Positions 10,675 through 19,169 of a stretch of DNA of 64,000 nucleotides are shown here, in pieces (within the stretch, counting starts at the first letter, position 1; each line of letters begins with the position of its first letter). This DNA comes from Acidimicrobiales bacterium. GTDB taxonomy: Bacteria; Actinomycetota; Acidimicrobiia; Acidimicrobiales; MedAcidi-G1. The stretch lies in assembly GCA_016845305.1 (NCBI GenBank), contig JAERSW010000039.1:1-64000 (forward strand), given 5' to 3'. Below the pieces are notes generated by a model that did not search any database, was not told the DNA's origin, and saw only the letters and a program-made list of their open reading frames with translations. Both the position numbers and the translations under genes were made by a program.

Positions 10675-11715
10675 TCAGCGTGCCTCGGCCAGGATCAGTT
10701 CATACTCGGAGAACCTCGTCGGACGTCCCAGGGACCGACGAACCATCGAACGGGCGGCCCGGTTGGCTCGCGCCCGGAACGGCGGCGACTCCGTCAGCGG
10801 CAGAACCGCCGTCCGCCACGCGAAGTGGCGATCGAGAAGCGCACGAAGGTTCTCCTGCTCGACGTTCGCTTCCATGTTGAATGGACGATTGAAGGAGACC
10901 AGCGTGCCGGTCAGGTTCCGAGCGATGGTCGACAGGTAACCCGCCACCTGCTCCGACGTCATCTCCTGGAAGGACGCGATGTTGACCGCGAGGTCGATCG
11001 ATCGACCGTCGATCAGGTCCGCCCGATGATTCGGAACCAGGACGAAGGTGGCCGGCCCGTCGGCCAACTGCCTGATCGTCTCGGCAGGGTCGGCGGGATC
11101 ATGCACGTGCACGCTCTCGACCCCGTCGTGGATGATCAGGTAGGCGGCCGCCAGCAGGAGGACCTCGGGCAGGTCGACGATCACGTACCGATCCAGGTCT
11201 TCTCCCAGACATGCCGCGAGCTGGTGGGCGAATCCGCCGTAGCCACCACCGATCTCGACGACCGTGCCGGAGCCGGCACCGCCGACCTGGTCCAGGATTC
11301 CCTCGTCGCGCAGGGCGATCACGAGGCGCTGGAAGCGGAGGAGGTCCGTGTTGACGACTGATCCCCCGATCTCCAGACCGAACGTCCGTTCTGGCTCGGA
11401 GAGGCGATACCGGTCCGGCAGACCATCCCAGAGCTTCCCGAATGCGTCCTCCAGTCGACTGCGGTAACCGGCCTCCAATGGAGGCAGGTAACGGTTGTAG
11501 ACGTCCCCGGTGATCTGCCAGGTGTGGTCCCTGACGCGGAGGAAGTGTTCGTTGTCGAGCCCCGTGAGGTACTGGAGGCGCTCGCAATACCCCGACCAGT
11601 AGACCGAGGGATCCGTTTCCTCGCCGCCGGCACCTGCCCGGTCGACGAGATTCGCCAGGATCCTGCGCTTGGCCTCCGTGAGCGCATCGTCCGTCCGCTG
11701 GTCCAACTTCAGCAC
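10675..11715 (-). CDS. Putative sugar/small-molecule O-methyltransferase (acquired)
   Basis: About 346 aa. The C-terminal two thirds is a class I methyltransferase fold: VVEIGGGYGGFAHQLA binds SAM, YVIVDLPEVL and VNIASFQEM follow. It resembles the putative sugar O-methyltransferase group found in surface-polysaccharide clusters, but its substrate is unknown. The GTG at 11715 follows GGAGG at 10 bases. Base composition is unlike its neighbours: 10861-10920 is 57% GC, against 75% for 11821-11880 in the thiolase gene. It sits between direct repeats of the thiolase gene end, which points to insertion by transfer. Confidence 0.75.
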   Translation of the reverse strand: MLKLDQRTDDALTEAKRRILANLVDRAGAGGEETDPSVYWSGYCERLQYLTGLDNEHFLRVRDHTWQITGDVYNRYLPPLEAGYRSRLEDAFGKLWDGLPDRYRLSEPERTFGLEIGGSVVNTDLLRFQRLVIALRDEGILDQVGGAGSGTVVEIGGGYGGFAHQLAACLGEDLDRYVIVDLPEVLLLAAAYLIIHDGVESVHVHDPADPAETIRQLADGPATFVLVPNHRADLIDGRSIDLAVNIASFQEMTSEQVAGYLSTIARNLTGTLVSFNRPFNMEANVEQENLRALLDRHFAWRTAVLPLTESPPFRARANRAARSMVRRSLGRPTRFSEYELILAEAR

Positions 11716-11749
11716 CCTGCCATGTCCTCCCGCTCCCGACGAAGGATCT

Positions 11750-11782
11750 GTCAGGCGGCCTTCTCGAGGATGTGGATGCCGC
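11750..11782 (-). repeat. Thiolase 3' end (right direct repeat)
   Basis: The intact end of the thiolase gene, of which 23 bases recur exactly at 10622-10644. The arrangement (gene end, inserted gene, repeated gene end) is what site-specific integration or a recombination-borne insertion at a gene's 3' end leaves behind. Confidence 0.8.
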
Positions 11783-12944
11783 ACGCCGAGCCGAGGCCGA
11801 TGACGTGGGCCAGGCCCACCTTCGCGCCCTCGACCTGGCGGTCGCCGGCCTCGCCCCGCAAGTGGGTGGCCACCTCGTAGACGTTGGCCACGCCGGTGGC
11901 CCCGATCGGGTGCCCCTTGGAGATCAGGCCGCCCGACACGTTCACCGGGGTCCGGCCGTCGCGGAAGGGCCCGCCCGAGTCGATGAAGTCGCCGGCTCCG
12001 CCCCGCTCGCACAGGCCGAGGTTGTCGTAGTGGATCAGCTCGGCGGTGGCGAAACAGTCGTGCAGCTCGACGAGGTCGAGGTCCTCGGGGCCCACGCCGG
12101 CCGTCTCGTACGCCTGAGTGGCCGCGTTGCGGGTCAGGGTGTTCACGTCGGGCTGGACTTGGCCGCTCTCCACCCACGGATCGCTGGTCAGCACCGAGGC
12201 CGAGATCTTCACGGCCCGCTTCTGCACCTCGTCGGGCATGGAGCGCAGGCGCTCCTCGGACACCAGCACGGCCGCCGCGGCGCCGTCGCCGGTCGGGCAG
12301 CACATGAGCAGGGTGTTGGGGTAGCTCTGCACTGGCGAGCCCATGATCTCCTCCATGGAGAACTCCTTGCGGTACTGGGCCAGCGGGTTCAGCGTGGAGT
12401 GCAGGTGGTTCTTGTACGCCACCCGGGCGAACTGCTCGAAGCCGACGCCGGCGTTCTCGTAGGCGTACTCCATGCCCGCCTGGGCGAACACGCCCGGCAT
12501 CGTCTCGGTGCCGAGGATCCCGTCGACGGCGGTCACCGCCCCATGGCGGCCCGACGGCTCGTACACGTTGGCGTCGCTCTTCGAGCCGCCCCGCAGCAGG
12601 CCCATCTTGCCCATCTGCTCGACCCCGACGGCCAGGCCCATCTCCGCCTCACCGGCCTTGATGGCCAGGTGCACCGTGCGGATGGCCGTGGCCCCGGTGG
12701 CGCACGCGTTGGTCACGTTGTACACCGGGATGCCGGTCTGGCCGATCTGCTTCTGGAGGCGCTGACCCATCCCCGACTGCTGGAACAGCGTGCCGGCGGC
12801 CAGGATGTCCATGTCGTGGATGGTCACCCCGCCGTCGGCGAGCGCGTCCATGCTGGCCTGCGCGGCCAGGTCCACCGCGTCGAGGTCCGGGTACCGCCCG
12901 AACCGGGTCATGCTCGTCCCGAGCACCCACACTGCGTCACCCAT
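11751..12944 (-). CDS. Thiolase, SCP-2/acetyl-CoA acetyltransferase type
   Basis: About 397 aa thiolase-fold protein. The nucleophile segment is NVTNACATGATAIR, the His segment is ELHDCFATAE, and SKGHPIGATG is near the C-terminus, all matching SCP-x/lipid-transfer-type thiolases. Such enzymes cleave 3-oxoacyl-CoA, often from branched or sterol side chains. The preceding gene encodes a DUF35 protein, the usual partner of this subgroup. GGGAG lies 8 bases before ATG 12944; ATG 12950 is possible. The substrate is not known. Confidence 0.88.
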   Translation of the reverse strand: MGDAVWVLGTSMTRFGRYPDLDAVDLAAQASMDALADGGVTIHDMDILAAGTLFQQSGMGQRLQKQIGQTGIPVYNVTNACATGATAIRTVHLAIKAGEAEMGLAVGVEQMGKMGLLRGGSKSDANVYEPSGRHGAVTAVDGILGTETMPGVFAQAGMEYAYENAGVGFEQFARVAYKNHLHSTLNPLAQYRKEFSMEEIMGSPVQSYPNTLLMCCPTGDGAAAAVLVSEERLRSMPDEVQKRAVKISASVLTSDPWVESGQVQPDVNTLTRNAATQAYETAGVGPEDLDLVELHDCFATAELIHYDNLGLCERGGAGDFIDSGGPFRDGRTPVNVSGGLISKGHPIGATGVANVYEVATHLRGEAGDRQVEGAKVGLAHVIGLGSACGIHILEKAA

Positions 12945-13006
12945 CGTCATCTCTCCCGTCTCTCGTTCCGTCTCTTGGCCGTCTCTTCGTCCTGGCGGCG
13001 GGCCGG

Positions 13007-13432
13007 TCAGGCGGCGGCGTAGCCGAAGGCCACGCACTCCGTCCCATTGTCGTCGGTCCCGCACCCGTAGGTGGTGAGCGTCAGCCGCATGCCGAGGGCC
13101 GCCTTCATCGGGTCGTCGAGGCCGACCACGTTGGACCGCACCGAGGTGCCGTCGTCGGTGCGCACGATGGCCGACACGTACGGCACCGGGATTCCGGGGG
13201 CGGCCCGGTGCACCACGCTGAAGGACCGCAGCGTCGCCGCGTTGTCGACCCGCACGGAGGCGAACTCGCCCTGACCGCACCTGGCGCACGCGTTGCGCCG
13301 GTCGAAGTAGCGGGCCTCACAGCCGGTGCACTCGTTGGCAACCAGGTGGGGGTCGTCGCCCAGGACCAGGTAGTCCACGATGGGCAGGTGCGTCGGCACC
13401 TCGGCCGGCGCCTCGTTCTCTTCGTCGCTCAT
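13007..13432 (-). CDS. DUF35 zinc-ribbon/OB-fold protein
   Basis: 141 aa. An N-terminal rubredoxin-like zinc ribbon has C35-X2-C38 and C49-X2-C52, followed by an OB-fold. DUF35 proteins form complexes with SCP-2-type thiolases or aldolases and can channel or position acyl-CoA; the thiolase gene follows directly, supporting such a pair. TACGTT (13441-13446, minus strand) lies 8 bases before the ATG, so the pair probably has its own leaderless promoter. Confidence 0.88.
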   Translation of the reverse strand: MSDEENEAPAEVPTHLPIVDYLVLGDDPHLVANECTGCEARYFDRRNACARCGQGEFASVRVDNAATLRSFSVVHRAAPGIPVPYVSAIVRTDDGTSVRSNVVGLDDPMKAALGMRLTLTTYGCGTDDNGTECVAFGYAAA

Positions 13433-13478
13433 GGCCGTGGAACGTACCGGTGGACCGTCGGAGGGTCCCAACCCGGGT

Positions 13479-14084
13479 TCAGGCCCAACCACCCCGGTGG
13501 AGGACCTCGTCGAGGGGGCGGCGCCCCCGGACCGTCGACCCGCTGGGTCGGGCGCCGGTCGGATCCGGGTACCCGAGGGCGATCGTGCCCACCGCCCGGG
13601 CGTCGTCGGGCAGCCCGAAGCGTGCGACCACCGCCGCCTCGTGCTCGAACAGGCCGAAGAAGCAGCACCCCAGCCCGGCCTCCACGGCCAGCAGTTGCAA
13701 CGCCATGGCGGCGAAGGCGGCGTCGACCAGCCAGTACGGCACCGTCCAGTCGTCGGCCGACGTGCCGAGGCCGGCATGCGCCTTGTCGTCCTCGGCGTAC
13801 CGCTCCACGTAGCGGTCGGCCATCCCGCAGGGCACCACCAGCGCCGGGGCCCGCAGCAGGCCCGGCCACGGGAACGCGGCCCGACGCTCCGGGGGAAGCG
13901 TGACGTCCCAGTAGGCGGCCACGTCGGCGCCCTCGAGGACCAGGAACTCGACGCCCTGGCTGTTGCCGGCCGACGGGGTACGGCGGGCCCGGTCGACGAG
14001 GTCGTCGACCACGCCATCGGCCAGGGGCTCGTCGGTGAAGGACCGACAGGAACGCCGGTCCCGCAGGGCGTCGGCGACGGTCAC
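13479..14084 (-). CDS. Nitroreductase-family FMN protein
   Basis: 201 aa. The N-terminal RRSCRSFTDEPL and the RTPSAGNSQGVEFLVL segment are the FMN-binding hallmarks of nitroreductases; GLGCCFFGLFEHE and AVGTIALGYPDP fit the C-terminal half. It is probably an NAD(P)H-dependent flavin reductase acting on an unknown electrophile; F420-type relatives cannot be ruled out. GTG start at 14084. It lies upstream of the DUF35-thiolase pair on the same strand with a 46-bp gap. Confidence 0.85.
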   Translation of the reverse strand: MTVADALRDRRSCRSFTDEPLADGVVDDLVDRARRTPSAGNSQGVEFLVLEGADVAAYWDVTLPPERRAAFPWPGLLRAPALVVPCGMADRYVERYAEDDKAHAGLGTSADDWTVPYWLVDAAFAAMALQLLAVEAGLGCCFFGLFEHEAAVVARFGLPDDARAVGTIALGYPDPTGARPSGSTVRGRRPLDEVLHRGGWA

Positions 14085-14115
14085 GTGGCAGGTCCGGGAC
14101 GTCCCGGAGCCGGGC

Positions 14116-14784
14116 TCAGAGGAGCTTCTCGAGGTCCTCGGCCAGGGCCCAGCCGGTGGCCACCAGCACGTCGCCCTTGGCCACGTCCAGCTTGGCGAAG
14201 AAGGCGGCCACGTCGGCGTCGATCTTCTCCGGCTTGAGGCTGGTGTGGTCCAGCACGCAGGCCTGGGTGCCCTTGCCCGGGGAGGTGAAGCGCTTCTCGT
14301 CGTAGGCCAGCGTCGACAGGCCGAAGCGCTTCACGAAACGCCGGCCCCACGCCCGCTCCTCGCCCGACGACTTGTGATCGGGACGGGGGACGATGTCGGT
14401 CAGCACCTTGAAGGCCTCGAAGCCGGACGGCTCGTTGAACCGGGCACCGACCACGACGTCCTCGTCGGGGAAGGCCAGCACGGAGCGACGCAGCTGCTCG
14501 GTCACCAGGGCCCGCAGCACGGTGTCGCGCTTGGAGGTGCGGTGGACCGAGGCGAGGCCGACGATGATCGCCGGCGTCCCGCCGATCCGCTCCAGGGTGA
14601 AGAAGGCGAAGCCCTTCAGGCGACCGCCCTCGCGGGCGGTGCTGATGAGGACCCACTCCTCGGTCTGCTTGGAGATCAGGCCGATGCCGAACGGGTTCGG
14701 ACCCTCGGCGCACAGGTCGGCCATCTCCTCGATCTCGGCATCGCCGAGCATCGTGCAGTCCTTGGTCTCGACCTCGATCGCCAT
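14116..14784 (-). CDS. Conserved hypothetical protein, GNAT-like pattern
   Basis: 222 aa. A mixed alpha/beta protein with a central GFAFFTLERIGGTPAIIVGL strand pair, VHRTSKRDTVLRALVTEQLRR helix and VVVGARFNEPSGFEAF, which loosely recalls GNAT acetyltransferases. I do not recognise a named family. GGAGG lies about 10 bases before the ATG. It is followed by the nitroreductase gene (31-bp gap), perhaps in one transcript. Confidence 0.75.
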   Translation of the reverse strand: MAIEVETKDCTMLGDAEIEEMADLCAEGPNPFGIGLISKQTEEWVLISTAREGGRLKGFAFFTLERIGGTPAIIVGLASVHRTSKRDTVLRALVTEQLRRSVLAFPDEDVVVGARFNEPSGFEAFKVLTDIVPRPDHKSSGEERAWGRRFVKRFGLSTLAYDEKRFTSPGKGTQACVLDHTSLKPEKIDADVAAFFAKLDVAKGDVLVATGWALAEDLEKLL

Positions 14785-14947
14785 GCCCGGGTGCCTCCGC
14801 TCTCGACCGTTCCTCGGTGCGACGGGCCGGCCGCTCGAGGCGACGGGACCCCCACCGGGATCCCTCCATTTTGCCCGGGACCCCGGACCATCCCAACCCG
14901 CGCCGTGCGGGAGGGACCGCCCGGGCCGGCCGGGCCGACGGTTCGCG

Positions 14948-17900
14948 TCAGGCGGCCAGGACGGAGTCGGCGCCGAGGAGCACCCGGATCTCGGCCACCA
15001 GCCCGCCGGCCGGGTCCACCGAGTAGTCGTCGGGCAGGCGCAGCACCTGCCGGTCGCCGAGGTGGAGGAAGACCTCGGAGTCCCCCGGATGGGCGGCCAG
15101 CAGGACCTTCAACTCGTCGATGGTCTCCGGTCGCACCTGCTCGACGGGGAGCTTCACGCGGATGGGTCGGGCCTGCTCCAGCTCGGTGGTCTGGAGGACC
15201 TCCACCTCCTGGCAGATCAGCTTGGGCAGGTCCTCGCGCCGGTCGATCCGACCCTTGACCAGCACGATCACGTCGTCGGCCAGCTTGTGGCCGTGCTCGG
15301 CCATGGTCTTGGGGAAGACCATCACCTCCATCGAACCGGCCAGGTCCTCGAGGACGAACACGGCCATCAGGTCACCCCGACGGGTCCACTTCTTGTCGAG
15401 GTTGGTGACCACCCCGCCGACGACGCGGAACGACCCGTCCTCCACCTCCTCCAACTCGGTGATCGAGGCGTCGCACCGGCGACGCAGGGCCGCCTCGTAG
15501 CCGTTCAACGGGTGGTCGGAGACGTAGAGGCCCAGCATCTCCTTCTCGAAGGCCAGGCGGGTCGTCTTGTCGAACTCCACGTCGGCGATGGCGGCCCGCT
15601 CGTCGAACGCCGGCCCATCCCCCTCGGCGACGCCGAACAACGACTGGACGCCCATGTCGTGTTCCTTCCGGCGGGCCACCGTGTGGTCGATGATCTGCTC
15701 GTGGGCGTGCAGCAGGCCCTGGCGGGCATGCCCCATGGCGTCGAACGCCCCGGCCTTGACGAGCGACTCCACCGTCCGCTTGTTGAGCACCGAGGTGTCG
15801 CACCGCTCGCAGAAGTCGTAGAAGTCGACGAACGGGCCGTTGGCGTCGCGTTCGGCCACGATCAGCTCGACGAGGCCCTCGCCGACGTTGCGGACGGCCG
15901 AGAGGCCGAACACGATCCGTCCGGATGTCCCGTCGCCCCGCTGTCCGTTCTGGGCCGACCCGTCCCCGGCCGCGAGGTTCGGCACCGGCTCGAAGTCGGA
16001 GCGGGCCACGTTCACGTCGGGCACCGCCACCTCGATGTCGAGCACCCGGCACTCGTTCAGGTACACCGCCGCCTTGTCCAGGTTGGACTTCACGCTGGTC
16101 AACAGGGCAGCCAGGTACTCGACCGGATGGTGGGCCTTCAGCCAGGCGATCTGGTAGGCGATGTAGCCGTAGCCGTACGAGTGGCTCTTGTTGAAGGCGT
16201 AGTCGGCGAACTGCTCGATGACGTCGAACAGCTCCTCGCCGAGCGCCATCCCGTACCCGGTGTCCTCGCAGCCGGTGACGAAGGCCTGCCGCTCCTTCGC
16301 CATCAGCTCGCGGATCTTCTTGCCGCAGGCCTTGCGCAGGTTGTCGGCGTCGGCCAGCGAGTAGCCGGCGAACTTCTGCGCGACCCGCATCACCGACTCC
16401 TGGTAGATCATCAGGCCGTAGGTGTCGGCCAGGAGCTCCTCGGCGTCCGGGTGGAAGAACTCGACGGCCTTGCGGCCGTTCTTCCGATCGGCGTAGTCGT
16501 TGTGCATGTTGGCGGCCATCGGACCCGGCCGGTACAGCGCCACGAGGGCCGCCACGTCCTCGAAGGTCGACGGGGCCAGGGACCGCATCAGGGCCCGCAT
16601 CGGCGTCGACTCCAGCTGGAACACCCCGATGGAGTCGCCGCGGGCCAGCATCTCGTAGGTCGGTCGGTCGTCGAGGTCGACGGCGTCGATGTCGACCACG
16701 GTGCCCGTCGTCCGCTCGATGAGGGCCAGGGCGTCGGTGATGACGTCCAGGTTCCGCAGGCCCAGGAAGTCCATCTTCAGGAGGCCCAGGTCCTCGACCC
16801 CGTGCATCTCGTACTGGGTGACGACCGGGGCGTCCTCGGGGTCCTGCCCCGACTCGGGCTTGCGTTGGATGGGCAGGTAATCGGTCAACGGCTCCCGGGT
16901 GATGACCACCGCCGCGGCGTGGATGCCGTCCTGGCGGCGCAGGCCCTCGAGGCCCCGGGCCACGTCGACCACGGCCTTCACGTCCTGGTCGTCCCGGTAC
17001 ATCTCGCGCAGGTCGGCGGCCATCTTGTAGCCGTCGGCATGCTTCTCGGTCTCTTCCAGGCAGGCCGCCAACGGCGTGTCCCGACCCATGATGAGCGGCG
17101 GCATGGCCTTGGCCACCTTGTCGCCCACCACGTACGGATAGCCCAGCACCCGGGCCGCATCGCGCACCGCTGCCCGGGCCTTGATCTGGGAGAACGTCAC
17201 GATCTGGGCCACGTGGTCGCGGCCGTACTTCTCGGCCGCGTAGCGGATCATCTCGTCCCGGAACCGGGAGTCGAAGTCCATGTCGATGTCCGGCATGGAG
17301 ATCCGGCTGGGGTTCAGGAACCGCTCGAACAGCAGGTCGTACCGGATCGGGTCGAGGTCGGTGATCCAGAGGCAGTAGGCCACGGCGCACCCGGCAGCGC
17401 TCCCCCGTCCCGGCCCGACCCGGATGTCCTTGTCCCGGGCGTGGCGGATGAGGTCCCAGGTGATGAGGAAGTACGACGAGAACCCCATGTCGCGGATCGT
17501 CGTCAGCTCGTAGGCGAGGCGCTCCACGACCTCGTCGGCCAGCCGGTCGCCCCACCGCTTCCGGGCCCCTTCGAACGTCAGGTGCTCCAGGTAGGCGTCG
17601 GCGCCGTCGAAGCCCTCGGGGATCGGGAAGTCGGGCAGCTGCGGGTTGCCGAACTCGATCTCCACGTCGCACCGCTCGGCGATCCACAGCGTGTTGTCGC
17701 ACGCCGAGGGCACGTCGCGGAACAGGTCGCGCATCTCGGCGGCCGTCTTCAGGTAGTGCTCCTCGCCGGAGAACTTGAAGCGGTCCGGGTCGCTCATCAG
17801 CGAGCCGGTCTGCACGCACAACAGGGCGTCGTGGGCCTTGGCGTCGTCGCGGTGCGTGTAGTGGCTGTCGTTGGTGGCCAGCAGGGGCGCCCCCAGGTCG

Positions 17901-18526
17901 GCGGCCAGGCGCTCCAACTGCGGGTTGGTCCGGTGCTGCTCGGGGATGCCCTGGTCCTGCAGCTCGATGAACAGGTTGTCCTTCCCGAAGATGTCCTGGA
18001 GGCGGGCGGCCTTGATGCGGGCGTCGTCGTAGTCGTCGCGCATCAGGGACTGGAGGACGTGCCCGCCGAGGCAGCCGGTGGTGGCGATCAGGCCGTCGGC
18101 GTGGTCGGCCAGGACGTCCCAGTCGACGCGGGGCTTGTAGTAGTAGCCCTCCAGGAACGCCCGACTGGCCACCTGGATGAGGTTCCGGTACCCCACGTCG
18201 CTCTCGGCGAGCAGGGTGAGGTGGTACATGAGCTTGCGGCCGCCGTCGGTCTCGCCGCCCGAGTCGTCGACCCGACCCCGCCGCGACGGCCGCTCGAACC
18301 GGGTGTCGTGGGCCATGTAGGCCTCGGTGCCGAGGATCGGCTTGACCCCCCGGTCCCGGCAGGCCCGGTAGAAGTCGAGGATCCCGTACATGTTGCCGTG
18401 GTCGGTGATCCCCAACGCCGTCTGGCCGTCGGCCACCGCGGCGTCGACGAGGTCGCCGATCCGGGCCGCCCCGTCGAGCATGGAGAACTCGGTGTGGACG
18501 TGGAGGTGCGTGAAGCCGGCGCTCAT
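14948..18526 (-). CDS. dnaE: DNA polymerase III alpha subunit
   Basis: 1192 aa, matching actinobacterial DnaE1. The N-terminal PHP domain begins HLHVHTEFSMLDG and contains GITDHGNMYG. The polymerase catalytic aspartates are in MPDIDMDFDSRF (D413, D415). A helix-hairpin-helix, an OB-fold (DLMAVFVLEDLAGSMEVMVF) and a C-terminal region complete the replicative form. The PHP metal ligands look intact, so it may carry its own proofreading exonuclease as in mycobacteria. ATG 18526 is chosen because the domain starts at once; its frame runs open further upstream without similarity. Its start region is 22 bp from the bpa stop. Confidence 0.97.
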   Translation of the reverse strand: MSAGFTHLHVHTEFSMLDGAARIGDLVDAAVADGQTALGITDHGNMYGILDFYRACRDRGVKPILGTEAYMAHDTRFERPSRRGRVDDSGGETDGGRKLMYHLTLLAESDVGYRNLIQVASRAFLEGYYYKPRVDWDVLADHADGLIATTGCLGGHVLQSLMRDDYDDARIKAARLQDIFGKDNLFIELQDQGIPEQHRTNPQLERLAADLGAPLLATNDSHYTHRDDAKAHDALLCVQTGSLMSDPDRFKFSGEEHYLKTAAEMRDLFRDVPSACDNTLWIAERCDVEIEFGNPQLPDFPIPEGFDGADAYLEHLTFEGARKRWGDRLADEVVERLAYELTTIRDMGFSSYFLITWDLIRHARDKDIRVGPGRGSAAGCAVAYCLWITDLDPIRYDLLFERFLNPSRISMPDIDMDFDSRFRDEMIRYAAEKYGRDHVAQIVTFSQIKARAAVRDAARVLGYPYVVGDKVAKAMPPLIMGRDTPLAACLEETEKHADGYKMAADLREMYRDDQDVKAVVDVARGLEGLRRQDGIHAAAVVITREPLTDYLPIQRKPESGQDPEDAPVVTQYEMHGVEDLGLLKMDFLGLRNLDVITDALALIERTTGTVVDIDAVDLDDRPTYEMLARGDSIGVFQLESTPMRALMRSLAPSTFEDVAALVALYRPGPMAANMHNDYADRKNGRKAVEFFHPDAEELLADTYGLMIYQESVMRVAQKFAGYSLADADNLRKACGKKIRELMAKERQAFVTGCEDTGYGMALGEELFDVIEQFADYAFNKSHSYGYGYIAYQIAWLKAHHPVEYLAALLTSVKSNLDKAAVYLNECRVLDIEVAVPDVNVARSDFEPVPNLAAGDGSAQNGQRGDGTSGRIVFGLSAVRNVGEGLVELIVAERDANGPFVDFYDFCERCDTSVLNKRTVESLVKAGAFDAMGHARQGLLHAHEQIIDHTVARRKEHDMGVQSLFGVAEGDGPAFDERAAIADVEFDKTTRLAFEKEMLGLYVSDHPLNGYEAALRRRCDASITELEEVEDGSFRVVGGVVTNLDKKWTRRGDLMAVFVLEDLAGSMEVMVFPKTMAEHGHKLADDVIVLVKGRIDRREDLPKLICQEVEVLQTTELEQARPIRVKLPVEQVRPETIDELKVLLAAHPGDSEVFLHLGDRQVLRLPDDYSVDPAGGLVAEIRVLLGADSVLAA

Positions 18527-18548
18527 CGGGCCGGCCCCGGACCGCAGG

Positions 18549-19088
18549 TCACAGGTAGGTCCCGGGACGGGACTCGGGACCCGGGACGTCGCCCGGCTCC
18601 AGCTCACCGCGGCGCATGCCGGCCAGCTGCTGCTGGGCGGCCATCTGCTGGGCGAACAGCGTGGCCTGGATGCCCTGGATGAGGCCCTCCAGCCAGCCCA
18701 CCAGCTGGGCCTGGGCGATCCGCAACTCGTCGGCCGACGGGGCGGCGTCCTCGGCGAACGGCAGGGCCAGGCGGCCCAGCTCCTCGCGCAGGTCTGGCGA
18801 GAGCGCCGAGCCCAGCTCGGCCACCGAGGTGGCGTAGATGTCCCGCAGGCGGTCGCGGCTGGCCTCGTCGAGGGAGGCCGATCGGACCTCCTCGAGCAGT
18901 TGGCGCATCATCGTCCCGACCCGCATGACCTTGGCCGGATGCTCGATCGACTCGTCGACCTCGTCGTCGTCACCCTCGTCGACGCCTCCGTCGACACCGG
19001 TACCCGCGGCGTCGACCGGCGCGGGAATGACCTCCGGATCGACCGGCCCTTCGGGGTGGTCGGGGGTCTCGGCGGCCTCGTCGTCCAT
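18549..19088 (-). CDS. bpa: Bacterial proteasome activator
   Basis: 179 aa. After an acidic N-terminus, the segment EHPAKVMRVGTMMRQLLEEV through RIAQAQLVGWLEGLIQGIQ matches the four-helix Bpa (PafE) family. These dodecameric rings open the 20S proteasome gate without ATP. The family ends in GQYL, which docks into proteasome alpha rings; here the end is PGTYL, keeping Gly, Tyr and Leu. The gene implies a 20S proteasome elsewhere in the genome. TAGAGT (19097-19102) sits 8 bases before the ATG. Confidence 0.92.
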   Translation of the reverse strand: MDDEAAETPDHPEGPVDPEVIPAPVDAAGTGVDGGVDEGDDDEVDESIEHPAKVMRVGTMMRQLLEEVRSASLDEASRDRLRDIYATSVAELGSALSPDLREELGRLALPFAEDAAPSADELRIAQAQLVGWLEGLIQGIQATLFAQQMAAQQQLAGMRRGELEPGDVPGPESRPGTYL

Positions 19089-19096
19089 CGGTTCGG

Positions 19097-19102
19097 ACTC
19101 TA
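19097..19102 (-). promoter_or_regulatory. -10-like TAGAGT before bpa
   Basis: TAGAGT on the minus strand with an 8-base gap to the ATG, again without a Shine-Dalgarno sequence. This fits a leaderless bpa transcript that could also read into dnaE. Confidence 0.45.
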
Positions 19103-19169
19103 GGCCGGACCGGTGACGCCGCGGAGGCGATCCACGACGGTGCTGCCGGGGCCCGCCCCGGGGGCCGAC

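Noticed and set aside
11379-11392. CGAAC-N4-GTTCT inside the methyltransferase gene as a LexA box
   Set aside because: Imperfect, inside coding sequence and far from a start; likely chance.
14393-18682. Very long plus-strand open frame opposite dnaE
   Set aside because: A reverse shadow of a high-GC gene; the minus strand encodes a complete DnaE.
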